Positions 1 through 6,472 of a DNA stretch of 47,645 bases are shown one piece after another; the first letter of the stretch is position 1; each line of letters begins with the position of its first letter. The stretch is from an alpha proteobacterium HIMB59 (GTDB lineage: Bacteria; Pseudomonadota; Alphaproteobacteria; HIMB59): positions 1 through 47,645 of the forward strand of contig SGZV01000010.1 of the NCBI GenBank assembly GCA_004321805.1, read 5' to 3'. The notes below the pieces were generated by a model that saw only the letters and a list, made by a program, of their open reading frames with translations, was not told the DNA's origin and searched no databases. The position numbers and the translations under genes were made by a program.

Positions 1-530
1 GAATGAGTGGTAACAAGCATCAAATTTGGGGCGCTGCTATTGGTACTGCAATTGGCTCATTTACATGGTGCCTTTTAGCGACTACAGGTATTTCTTTTTT
101 AGTGTCAAATATTATGGGATGGGGTTTTTATCTGTTAAAAGTTCTAGCTAGTGCCTATATGATTTATTTAGCCTATCAAATCGGAAAACAATATTTCACA
201 GACCAGAACCAATTAATTCAATCCACCAATGAGAAAAATTTTATGTCAAGTATGAAAAAAGCAGTTATTGTTGCTTATACCAATCCCAAAGCATTTGCTT
301 TTTGGTCAGCGTTAGCAACAATCAAATTTAGTGATAATTTGAATTTTCAAATTGCTTTTATTTTTGCACTGGGCTCTTTTTTTATTTCAGCAATGAATTA
401 TTCGATTATTGGTCATTTTTTTGGAATGAAAAAATTTTCTAATTACTTTACAAGACCAAAAAATTACATAAATTTAATCTTTGCAGGTCTTTTTCTTTTT
501 GTAGCTGTTGAGATTTGGTTATTAAAATAG
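1..530 (+). CDS. LysE/RhtB-family amino acid exporter (5' end outside window)
   Basis: Inner-membrane exporter of the LysE/RhtB fold, which pumps amino acids or related metabolites out of the cell. The visible 175 residues show about five hydrophobic segments (roughly residues 8-34, 37-60, 92-110, 117-140 and 155-174) and the family's mid-protein TNPKAFAFW stretch (compare TNPKxxLF). Family members are about 205 residues and begin with a hydrophobic helix carrying a xPGP motif. That helix is absent here, so the true start lies before the window and the ATG at 3 is an internal methionine. The substrate cannot be told from sequence. A bulged hairpin terminator follows at 534-558. Two more LysE-type genes lie within the next 6 kb. 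Confidence 0.85.
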   Translation, partial: MSGNKHQIWGAAIGTAIGSFTWCLLATTGISFLVSNIMGWGFYLLKVLASAYMIYLAYQIGKQYFTDQNQLIQSTNEKNFMSSMKKAVIVAYTNPKAFAFWSALATIKFSDNLNFQIAFIFALGSFFISAMNYSIIGHFFGMKKFSNYFTRPKNYINLIFAGLFLFVAVEIWLLK

Positions 531-533
531 GTT

Positions 534-558
534 AAAGGCCCTTTAAAAAGGGCGCTTT
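534..558. terminator. Bulged hairpin, probable bidirectional terminator
   Basis: AAAGGCCCTT (534-543) pairs with AAGGGC plus CTTT (548-558) through a 4-base loop, leaving one bulged G at 554. It lies between the stop of the LysE-type gene (530) and the stop of the convergent DUF3563 gene (557), where a shared terminator is expected. The T-run after it is short on both strands, so strength is uncertain. Confidence 0.55.
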
Positions 559-721
559 ATAACTTTCTTGTAAATCGGCTATCTAATTCTTTTTGTCTTC
601 GTTCTAAATCAAATAGATCTGAAGACTTTGCTAGATAAATTTCCTCTTTTTTTTGATCATCTTCATGATTAATTGTAGCTTTTTTTACTACCTGTCTAAT
701 AGTCTTAAATAGAACGCTCAT
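557..721 (-). CDS. DUF3563-like small protein (54 aa)
   Basis: A 54-residue protein read from ATG at 721 to TAA at 557. Its C-terminal half contains YLAKSSDLFDLERRQKELD, which matches the pattern of the DUF3563 family (YLxxSxDLxDLExRxRxLD), a set of very short proteobacterial proteins of unknown role. The N-terminus is basic and the protein has no membrane segment. The start overlaps the stop of the upstream 60-residue gene as TAATG, so the two are probably translationally coupled. The family assignment is from memory of the motif. The coding call rests on that motif, the coupling and the terminator just beyond the stop. Confidence 0.6.
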   Translation of the reverse strand: MSVLFKTIRQVVKKATINHEDDQKKEEIYLAKSSDLFDLERRQKELDSRFTRKL

Positions 722-903
722 TAGGCTGCCTGCTTAATAGTTGAAGGAAATGATTTATTTTTTTGATAGTGAGAGTAAGCCCACTGCCAATCAGTTCCGT
801 ATTCTACTTTACAAAAGTTTTCGATACCATCTTCTTTGGTAAAGTTAAAAAAACTTAACCAGAAGTTAAGTGATTTTCCTGTAAATCCGTATATTTTATT
901 CAT
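721..903 (-). CDS. Small protein of unknown function (60 aa)
   Basis: A 60-residue aromatic-rich protein that I do not recognise. It has a hydrophobic, Phe-rich patch around residues 10-22 (SLNFWLSFFNF) and a Trp/Tyr-rich patch around 33-46 (YGTDWQWAYSHY), with no signal peptide. The ATG at 903 is preferred over the GTG at 924 because AAGGA lies 12 bases upstream of the ATG. Its stop shares one base with the start of the DUF3563-like gene, suggesting a two-gene transcript. The upstream region holds an interrupted palindrome, GTTCT-TTAT-AGAAC (927-940), which could be an operator or chance. Confidence 0.5.
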   Translation of the reverse strand: MNKIYGFTGKSLNFWLSFFNFTKEDGIENFCKVEYGTDWQWAYSHYQKNKSFPSTIKQAA

Positions 904-966
904 TTTGATAAATGTTCCTTTCACTTGTTCTTTATAGAACTCATAGATAAAAATTACTTTTGCTAA

Positions 967-989
967 AATAAGACAGCTCTTGTCTTATT
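967..989 (-). terminator. Rho-independent terminator of the RhtB gene
   Basis: A perfect 9-bp stem, AATAAGACA / TGTCTTATT, with a 5-base loop. Read on the minus strand it is followed by TTTAG and overlaps the stop codon of the RhtB-type gene (988-990). It separates that gene from the small genes downstream. Confidence 0.65.
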
Positions 990-1599
990 ATGAGACCAGT
1001 AGCAATATCCCCACGATGACCATCGTGGTTCCAGTCAATTTATTTAAAATTCCAATGGATTTTGGCTTACTTATCCATAATTTAATTTGGTTACCTGTGG
1101 AACAAACAACAATCAATGAAGCAAAGACACTTACATATACAGTTAGTACTATTTGTAATCCTGTAGTTAAATCAATATCAGATAAATCAATAAATAAAGG
1201 GATGAAAGATAAATAAAATAATATAACTTTAGGATTGGTTCCCCCTATTAAAAAACCCATTAAGAATAGCTTAATTAGATTTTTACTACTGTGAGTATTG
1301 GAATTAATTTTAAGAGATTTTAATTTAAATTGACTAATGCCTAAGTAAATTAAATATCCAGCTCCAATCCATCTTACTGCTATCATGGCAGGCTCTAAGA
1401 TATTTGCTAGATATCCCAATGATAAAATTGCTAATGTTAGGTAAACAACATCTCCAACAGCCTCACCCGCACTTAGTATTAATCCAGATCGAAGTCCCCT
1501 TGTAGTGGATATAGATAATGCCGCTAAAGTTCCTGGACCTGGAGAAATGCCAAAAATAAATGCTGCAAATGAAAGGGAAAGCATTGTGGTTAAGTCCAT
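988..1599 (-). CDS. RhtB/LysE-family translocator
   Basis: Full-length (203 aa) LysE/RhtB exporter. The N-terminal helix has the signature ISPGPGTLAALSISTTRG (about residues 18-35). Further helices fall near 40-65, 68-90, 115-135, 145-170 and 185-202, with the conserved GTNPKVILF near 120. The family exports amino acids or homoserine-lactone-like metabolites across the inner membrane, and the substrate is not predictable here. It is transcribed divergently from an M19 dipeptidase whose start is only 41-59 bases away. This hints that one enzyme releases amino acids and the other vents excess, but that is inference. A terminator overlaps its stop codon. Confidence 0.9.
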   Translation of the reverse strand: MDLTTMLSLSFAAFIFGISPGPGTLAALSISTTRGLRSGLILSAGEAVGDVVYLTLAILSLGYLANILEPAMIAVRWIGAGYLIYLGISQFKLKSLKINSNTHSSKNLIKLFLMGFLIGGTNPKVILFYLSFIPLFIDLSDIDLTTGLQIVLTVYVSVFASLIVVCSTGNQIKLWISKPKSIGILNKLTGTTMVIVGILLLVS

Positions 1600-1658
1600 C
1601 GCAAGACAATAAACATTTCTCCTATAGTCAACAATATAAAATGTTAGTATGTAAAGGT

Positions 1659-2735
1659 ATGCAGCAATTAAAAATATTTGACGGGCATAACGATGTCTTA
1701 TTCCGTCTTTACCTGAAAAATAAAAAAAATGCTTATTTAGATTTTATTCAAGGAGACAATGAAGGTCACCTTGACCTTCCTAGAATGAAACAATCAGGAT
1801 TTCAAGGTGGTTTTTTTGCTATTTATGTTCCCTCACCAGAAGTGGGAGTAGTTGATAGTGATAAGCCTGTCAAATATGATGAAATGGAAAAAGATGAATA
1901 TTCTCTTCCTTTACCTGAATTAATTGGAGCAGATATAGCCCTTCCTGTAGTTATCAGAAAAATATCATTACTTTCAGAAATTGAAAAAAATTCTCAAGGC
2001 CAAGTGAAGGTTTGCTTAACCGGAGAGGATTTAGAGAATAGCTTTAAGCATAATGTTCTATCAATCATTATGCATATTGAAGGAGCAGAATGCATTGATG
2101 AAAATTTTTATAATTTAGAGGCCCTTTATCGATCTGGATTAAGGTCCATAGGGCCAGTTTGGTCAAGACCTACAATTTTTGGTGAAGGAGTTCCTTTTGC
2201 ATTTCCTCAATCACCAGATACTGGTGGCGGGTTGACTGATCACGGTATCGAACTCATAAAACACTGCAATAATTTGAATCTCATTGTTGACAACTCTCAT
2301 TTAAATGAAAAAGGTTTTTGGGATATTGCAAAATATTCACATCATCCATTAGTAGCCACACATAGTAATTCGCATACACTATGCCCTCATACGCGGAATC
2401 TCACTAATCGCCAATTGGATGCTATTAAAGAAACTCAAGGAATGGTGGGAGTTAATTTTGCACCTGCATTTTTGAGACAAGATGGAAAAATGTTGGCAGA
2501 TACTAATATTCAAATCATCGTCGATCATTTTAAATATCTAGTAGATTATCTTGGAGAAGACCATGTTGGTTTTGGATCTGATTTTGATGGTGCTATGATG
2601 CCCAAGGATTTAAATTGTGTTACAGAGATGCCTAAATTAATAGAGCTAATGCAAAATCAAGGTTTTGATCTTTCTCTTATGAACAAAATTTGCCATCAAA
2701 ATTGGCTAAGTTTGATTAAAAAAATCTTAAAATAA
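1659..2735 (+). CDS. Membrane-dipeptidase family (peptidase M19)
   Basis: Zinc-dependent dipeptidase of the renal dipeptidase (M19) family, which cleaves dipeptides. Metal-ligand motifs are visible: DGHNDVLFR at the N-terminus (HxD), the IMHIEGAE stretch carrying the bridging Glu, the NSHLNEKGFWD His, the ATHSNSH His, and the GFGSDFDG Asp near the C-terminus. The 358-residue length fits the family. The ATG at 1659 is chosen because homologues start just before DGHND. ATG 1641 is possible, while the frame's earlier ATG at 1560 would run into the divergent RhtB gene. No signal peptide is seen, so it is probably cytoplasmic. Confidence 0.9.
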   Translation: MQQLKIFDGHNDVLFRLYLKNKKNAYLDFIQGDNEGHLDLPRMKQSGFQGGFFAIYVPSPEVGVVDSDKPVKYDEMEKDEYSLPLPELIGADIALPVVIRKISLLSEIEKNSQGQVKVCLTGEDLENSFKHNVLSIIMHIEGAECIDENFYNLEALYRSGLRSIGPVWSRPTIFGEGVPFAFPQSPDTGGGLTDHGIELIKHCNNLNLIVDNSHLNEKGFWDIAKYSHHPLVATHSNSHTLCPHTRNLTNRQLDAIKETQGMVGVNFAPAFLRQDGKMLADTNIQIIVDHFKYLVDYLGEDHVGFGSDFDGAMMPKDLNCVTEMPKLIELMQNQGFDLSLMNKICHQNWLSLIKKILK

Positions 2736-2777
2736 TTAGAAACTTTAGTCTTATAACTTTTGTGATATAGTTGACAA

Positions 2778-2963
2778 ATGGGATTACATTTTGACTACAA
2801 ATCAAAAGCTGGTGAACGAGCTATGGAAAAAGAGCGTAAGAGATTAGAAAAACTAGCTGCTAAAAAAGCAAAACGTGAAGCAAAACGTGAAGCTGAAGAG
2901 TTAGCGGAGTTAGAACGACTTACCAATCCTAATGCTTCACTAGAGGAAAATCAGGAAAAATAA
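2778..2963 (+). CDS. Small highly charged protein (61 aa)
   Basis: A 61-residue protein of unknown function. After a short start (MGLHFDYKSKAGERAM) almost the whole chain is Lys, Arg, Glu and Ala with heptad-like spacing (about residues 16-48, including AKREAKREAEELAELE), which predicts a long charged helix or coiled coil. The C-terminal tail is polar. There is no signal or membrane segment. It follows the dipeptidase by 42 bases on the same strand and may be read with it. The coding call rests on its ORF integrity and biased helical composition. I recognise no family. Confidence 0.55.
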   Translation: MGLHFDYKSKAGERAMEKERKRLEKLAAKKAKREAKREAEELAELERLTNPNASLEENQEK

Positions 2964-3017
2964 TTCTGATTATCCTAATATATAGCTCTTTTTTCGATCA
3001 ATAGTATCGACATCACA

Positions 3018-3725
3018 CTACTTTAGTTTGTATTTTCTTTGATCTTCAGTCATAGATTGGATTTGTCCTTGATACCAATTTTGAAAATCTTGTGTGGTAT
3101 CAGTATATAGCATCACTTTTTTTCTTATTAAAAATAAACCGATATCCCACTCTGGTAGACCTATAAAAGTTTGTCTTTCTGTATGCATTACTTTTAAATT
3201 TGCCTCAAGTGGTTCCTCTTCACATAGAAAATAACCATAGTGCTCTCCCCATACATAGCGAATGATTGGTGAGGGGGTATTTACCATCATTTCGACATAC
3301 TTTTTTTCATTTTTTAAAAAAATATCCATTCCTGGAACGGGGGCATGAATTGATGCAAAACTTAAGCCTATCTTTTCTTTAGGTATCCATACAGATGGAA
3401 AAGATACATGCAGCGCGATTAGTTTATTTGAACGATGAAAAACAGCCAGATCTTCTTGTAGCTGGTACCCTAATTCTTCAAAATTTTGAAAAGATAGATT
3501 TCTTGAGGGATGTTCTTTTTTTAAAATATTTCTTACCTTATTACAAATGGCATTATCATGTTCGGTTGAAAATAAATCGTCAAAATAAATATTATCTTTA
3601 GATTTTTTTTTTAGATTTAAATATCTACTCTCTTGATCATCAAATTCAATTACAGGTAAATCTTCAATATTTTTTATCCCTGGGGCAACAGTATAGATAG
3701 GCCCATATTGCTTCCAATCAATCAT
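3018..3725 (-). CDS. DUF3445 / heme-dependent oxidative N-demethylase-like protein
   Basis: 235 residues resembling DUF3445, the family that includes the alpha subunit of heme-dependent oxidative N-demethylases. Pattern matches are QEDLAVFH (90-97), SFPSVWIPKEKIG (108-120), SIHAPVPG (125-132) and the strong RQTFIGLPE (184-192), after which the family usually continues into a beta-rich end. Characterised members are about 270-350 residues, so this is a short version. Its start overlaps the stop of the upstream permease gene by four bases (ATGA), so the pair is coupled. If the assignment is right, the enzyme would bind heme and act on methylated amines or amino acids. The family call is from motif memory only. 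Confidence 0.6.
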   Translation of the reverse strand: MIDWKQYGPIYTVAPGIKNIEDLPVIEFDDQESRYLNLKKKSKDNIYFDDLFSTEHDNAICNKVRNILKKEHPSRNLSFQNFEELGYQLQEDLAVFHRSNKLIALHVSFPSVWIPKEKIGLSFASIHAPVPGMDIFLKNEKKYVEMMVNTPSPIIRYVWGEHYGYFLCEEEPLEANLKVMHTERQTFIGLPEWDIGLFLIRKKVMLYTDTTQDFQNWYQGQIQSMTEDQRKYKLK

Positions 3726-4435
3726 TTAGTAAATAGAATTATTATTCCTATTGCTGTAATTGCAATAATAATTAATTTTCGAAACATCAATTCAGGAATG
3801 CGAGTATGCACCAAATAACCTAACCAAACACTAATCATTACTAAAAAGGCTATTGGATAATAGGTGCCCACTATTGTTGTATAGCTCCCACCTAATGCTA
3901 AAAAAAATAAGGCTCTTAATGAGTTAATAACAAAAAAATAACCAGCCATTGTTGAGCGAAGTTCTTGTTTAGATGTAAAATTATCTTTATAGCCCATTAA
4001 AACAAATGGACCTCCTACAGTATAAATCCCTTGAATAAAGCCACCTAAAATTAATAAACTTAGTTTTATTGCCTTTGGAATAATAATATTTGGAAAAAAA
4101 AGATTTATAATTCCATAAATTATTAAAATTATTGAAAATAATTTAATTAATAACCCTGAAGCGAGATAAGTAATCATCATTGTTCCTATAAGTGCACCAG
4201 GTATTGTGTAAATTAGTATTGTTGCAAGATGTTTCATTGATAAATATTTATATGACTGCATTAGAACAGCTAACCCTGATGATAGACCAACTATCATGGC
4301 TAGTTTTAATAAAGATTCGAAATCATATATTAATCCACTTATTCCCAAAAATATGATTGTGCCACCAAAGCCAAAAATACTCTCAATTGCATAAGCAAAA
4401 CAAGCAATAATAGCAATAACTGAAAAACTGGGCAT
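3722..4435 (-). CDS. TauE/SafE (TSUP) family permease
   Basis: A 237-residue polytopic membrane protein with about seven to eight hydrophobic segments. It has the TSUP hallmarks: an N-terminal GFGGTIIF segment near residues 22-30 and a second-half counterpart around QGIYTVGGPFVLMG (residues ~134-147). TSUP proteins move sulfonates, sulfite or other small organic anions. The substrate is unknown here. Its stop overlaps the start of the DUF3445-like gene, so the transporter probably serves that enzyme. Slightly shorter than the usual 250 residues but complete at both ends. It is divergent from the TAXI-like gene across 47 bases. Confidence 0.85.
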   Translation of the reverse strand: MPSFSVIAIIACFAYAIESIFGFGGTIIFLGISGLIYDFESLLKLAMIVGLSSGLAVLMQSYKYLSMKHLATILIYTIPGALIGTMMITYLASGLLIKLFSIILIIYGIINLFFPNIIIPKAIKLSLLILGGFIQGIYTVGGPFVLMGYKDNFTSKQELRSTMAGYFFVINSLRALFFLALGGSYTTIVGTYYPIAFLVMISVWLGYLVHTRIPELMFRKLIIIAITAIGIIILFTK

Positions 4436-4444
4436 AATAAATAA

Positions 4445-4473
4445 TTGACCTAATTTAAATTGTTTTATGCTAA
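4445..4473 (+). promoter_or_regulatory. Candidate sigma-70 promoter upstream of the TAXI-like gene
   Basis: TTGACC (4445-4450) followed after 17 bases by TGCTAA (4468-4473), or after 15 bases by TATGCT (4466-4471). Transcription would start only a few bases before the ATG at 4483, giving a very short or leaderless mRNA. The AT-rich background makes chance matches likely. Confidence 0.3.
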
Positions 4474-4482
4474 AAGTAATCT

Positions 4483-5061
4483 ATGCATTTAAAATATTTT
4501 TCTATTATTTTTATAACTCTTTTAAAGATAAACTCTGCATTTTCTCTCACTCAAGATATTTCTTTAACTATTTTAGTGCAATCACCATTAAAAATGGAAT
4601 ACGTTTTAGCAAAAAGTATTTGCAAACTTTTAGATAGAGATCTGCGGATATCTCATAGTTTTGGTGGGTCAAATACTTTAGAGTGTAATATTAGATTTGA
4701 TGAAAGTGCGGATGAAATAATTACAAAAGTTGAGCAAAATCAATTTCAATATGCGGTTATCTTGAAGGAGGATATGCTTAATAGGCCCTCTAATCTTGCT
4801 ATTCGTTCTGTGTTATATTTTCCTGCAGATCAAGAATATATTTTTATTACTAATCAAAATGTTGACCCAGATATTATTAAAGAAATTAACTATGGTATTA
4901 TTAAACATCTTTTAGAATTTCAATATCTTCACCCCACTTTTATTAACTTTTCAGAAAATAATTTAATAATAAAACAAGATATCCCTATGCATATGGGCAC
5001 ACTGCGATTTAACGATGAATGGAGAGATGAGAATAAAAGAAGAGTTATAGAGGTAGAGTGA
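4483..5061 (+). CDS. Compact TAXI/TRAP-type solute-binding-like periplasmic protein
   Basis: A 192-residue protein with a clear N-terminal hydrophobic signal segment (residues 1-21, ending around NSAFS). The rest reads like a shortened TAXI-family TRAP solute receptor. An early part has AKSICKLL and a variable lobe. ADEIITKVEQNQFQYAVIL parallels the family's x-L-x-x-G-x-x-D-x-A-x-x-Q stretch. A YFPADQEYIFITNQN segment parallels the ligand-lobe strand, and near the C-terminus IPMHMGTLRF parallels the family's PLHPGAxRYY. TAXI proteins are about 310 residues, so about 120 are missing. No TRAP membrane subunit lies nearby. The function is unproven. Confidence 0.5.
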   Translation: MHLKYFSIIFITLLKINSAFSLTQDISLTILVQSPLKMEYVLAKSICKLLDRDLRISHSFGGSNTLECNIRFDESADEIITKVEQNQFQYAVILKEDMLNRPSNLAIRSVLYFPADQEYIFITNQNVDPDIIKEINYGIIKHLLEFQYLHPTFINFSENNLIIKQDIPMHMGTLRFNDEWRDENKRRVIEVE

Positions 5062-5134
5062 TCTTCATGAAGCCTTCAGTTACTACATAGACGAACACTA
5101 CTGCAAAAAAAATAGCTCCAATAAAAATTCTCAT
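5045..5134 (-). CDS. Possible 29-residue single-span membrane microprotein
   Basis: ATG at 5134 to TAA at 5045 encodes 29 residues. One hydrophobic helix spans almost the whole chain (MRIFIGAIFFAVVFVYVVTE and a short tail). Streamlined alphaproteobacteria carry such tiny one-helix proteins, but this frame is short and its last 17 bases overlap the end of the TAXI-like gene, so it could be chance. I see no clear ribosome binding site. Confidence 0.3.
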   Translation of the reverse strand: MRIFIGAIFFAVVFVYVVTEGFMKITLPL

Positions 5135-5192
5135 AAGTAATATTTACTAAATAGACTCCAAGTGTAAAGAATATAAACTGTGCAAAATTGTC

Positions 5193-5810
5193 ATGAATGA
5201 ATTTATTTTTGGATTTAGCACTGGTTTAAGCTTCATATTAGCAATTGGTGCTCAAAACCTCTTTGTAATGGAGCAGGGCATCAAAAAAAATCATATTTTT
5301 TTAGTAACGACAATATGTGCAATAAGTGATTTTTTATTAATTTTTCTTGGTATATTTATTTTTTATTCAATACAGTCCTTTTTAAATAAAGGTGTAACTC
5401 TTATTTTAAATATCCTCTTGATTTGTTTCTTACTATACTTCATTTGGGGCAAGATTAAGAATTTTAGAGAAAATCTAATTCTGTCTGATCAGGGTCAAAA
5501 ATCAAAGTCAGCTATTATATCCCAAACCCTAGGATTTACCTTTTTGAATCCCCATGTTTACTCAGATACAGTATTTATGTTAGGAAACTTATCAAAATCT
5601 TACCAATTTTTTCATCAAAAGATTTTTTTTGGACTTGGTGCAAGCCTAGCATCAATCATATTTTTTTATAGCATAGGTTATGGTTCATATTTTTTGAGAT
5701 CTTTTTTTTTGAATAAAAAAATTTGGAACATTACTAATATAATAATTATAATTTATCTTTTAGGATTAGTTTTCTATTTAGTTTTTTTTGAAATATTTAA
5801 ATTAATTTAA
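5193..5810 (+). CDS. LysE/ArgO-type basic amino acid exporter
   Basis: A 205-residue inner-membrane exporter with about six hydrophobic helices. The N-terminus has FILAIGAQNLFVMEQGI (about residues 14-30), the signature of the LysE/ArgO branch (x-IGAQNxFVLxQG) rather than the RhtB branch. The helix-3/4 region has FTFLNPHVYSDTV, again the ArgO pattern (FLNPHVYLDT). Known members export arginine or lysine, which is the most likely role. No LysR-type regulator (ArgP/LysG), usually adjacent, is seen here. It is the third LysE-superfamily gene in 6 kb. A non-coding structured region follows. Confidence 0.88.
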   Translation: MNEFIFGFSTGLSFILAIGAQNLFVMEQGIKKNHIFLVTTICAISDFLLIFLGIFIFYSIQSFLNKGVTLILNILLICFLLYFIWGKIKNFRENLILSDQGQKSKSAIISQTLGFTFLNPHVYSDTVFMLGNLSKSYQFFHQKIFFGLGASLASIIFFYSIGYGSYFLRSFFLNKKIWNITNIIIIIYLLGLVFYLVFFEIFKLI

Positions 5811-5912
5811 TCACTGAATTTTTAATTCATGTAAATAGATATCTAAAATTTGCATAGTTATTGTGCATTCATAACAATTTATTTTGGATTTTTAAAAGGT
5901 AAATTATTTATC

Positions 5913-6002
5913 AAGAAGAGTGGATAAAAAAATTTTCTATCCTCCTAGTTAGAATGATTTCTCAGCTAAAACCCTCCTAGTTTATAACTGACCACTCTTC
6001 TT
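5913..6002 (+). ncRNA. Candidate structured RNA with two anti-Shine-Dalgarno loops
   Basis: A perfect 11-bp closing stem, AAGAAGAGTGG (5913-5923) with CCACTCTTCTT (5992-6002), encloses two smaller hairpins. The first is TTCTA / TAGAA (5935-5939, 5950-5954) around TCCTCCTAGT. The second is AAAC / GTTT (5969-5972, 5980-5983) around CCTCCTA. The decamer CCTCCTAGTT is exactly repeated (5941-5950, 5973-5982). CCTCCT equals the anti-Shine-Dalgarno core of 16S rRNA. It resembles in principle the alphaproteobacterial CcsR/cuckoo small RNAs, which expose CCUCCUCCC in loops, but the sequence differs. It may be a small RNA or the leader of the DUF2721 gene 14 bases downstream. Strand is inferred. On the minus strand the loops would carry TAGGAGG. 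Confidence 0.5.
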
Positions 6003-6016
6003 AGCCTTTATGAGCC

Positions 6017-6430
6017 ATGAATAACTTTTCTACACTTTATCCAGCATTACTATTTCCAGCTATACCTTTGATGATGATCTCATTTGGGAATAGATATACT
6101 TCTCTTGCGGCTTTAATTAGAAAAATCCATGATTTAATTGTTGTGAACCACCTTTCAAGAAAAAATGCAAAACACTATCTTGATCAAATAAAAATTTTAA
6201 CTCAGCGTTTAGCTTTAGTTCGTGCAAGCCAATCTTTATCAGGAGTGAGTTTTATACTTAATTTACTCAGTATTTATTGTTCTTACATAGAAAAGTATGA
6301 AATTGCGCTTAATTTCTTTGGACTTGGAGTTCTAGTTTTTGCTTTAGCAATTTTAACTTTTATATACGAAATCCAACTTTCAACCAGAGCCTTAAGCAAA
6401 CATTTAGAAGATTTAAAAGACTTATCATAA
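6017..6430 (+). CDS. DUF2721 family membrane protein
   Basis: A 137-residue protein matching DUF2721. It has an N-terminal hydrophobic segment ending in ISFGNRYTSLAALIRKIHD (family pattern TNRxxxLxxRIRxL, residues ~22-40) and a cytosolic basic helix (residues 40-70). A second region runs from IKILTQRLALVRASQSL into two further hydrophobic helices (about 74-90 and 97-120), and the tail is charged. The family's role is unknown. The start lies 14 bases after the closing stem of the candidate RNA and has no Shine-Dalgarno sequence. Translation may therefore depend on that structured leader or be leaderless from a nearer start. Confidence 0.75.
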   Translation: MNNFSTLYPALLFPAIPLMMISFGNRYTSLAALIRKIHDLIVVNHLSRKNAKHYLDQIKILTQRLALVRASQSLSGVSFILNLLSIYCSYIEKYEIALNFFGLGVLVFALAILTFIYEIQLSTRALSKHLEDLKDLS

Positions 6431-6472
6431 TTACTGGTTTTAAATATTAGTTAAGCTATCTTTATATTAATT

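Noticed and set aside
980-1216. Plus-strand 78-codon frame opposite the RhtB gene
   Set aside because: It lies antisense within a clear exporter gene, shows no family motif, and its composition mirrors the complementary membrane-protein codons.
1560-1658. N-terminal extension of the M19 dipeptidase from ATG 1560
   Set aside because: It would overlap the divergent RhtB start, and the extra residues match nothing in the family.
5811-6016. SRP (4.5S) RNA, 6S RNA or tmRNA as identity of the structured intergenic element
   Set aside because: It lacks the GGAAGGAAGC-type SRP tetraloop region, the long open-bubble hairpin of 6S, and any tmRNA tag or tRNA-like end.
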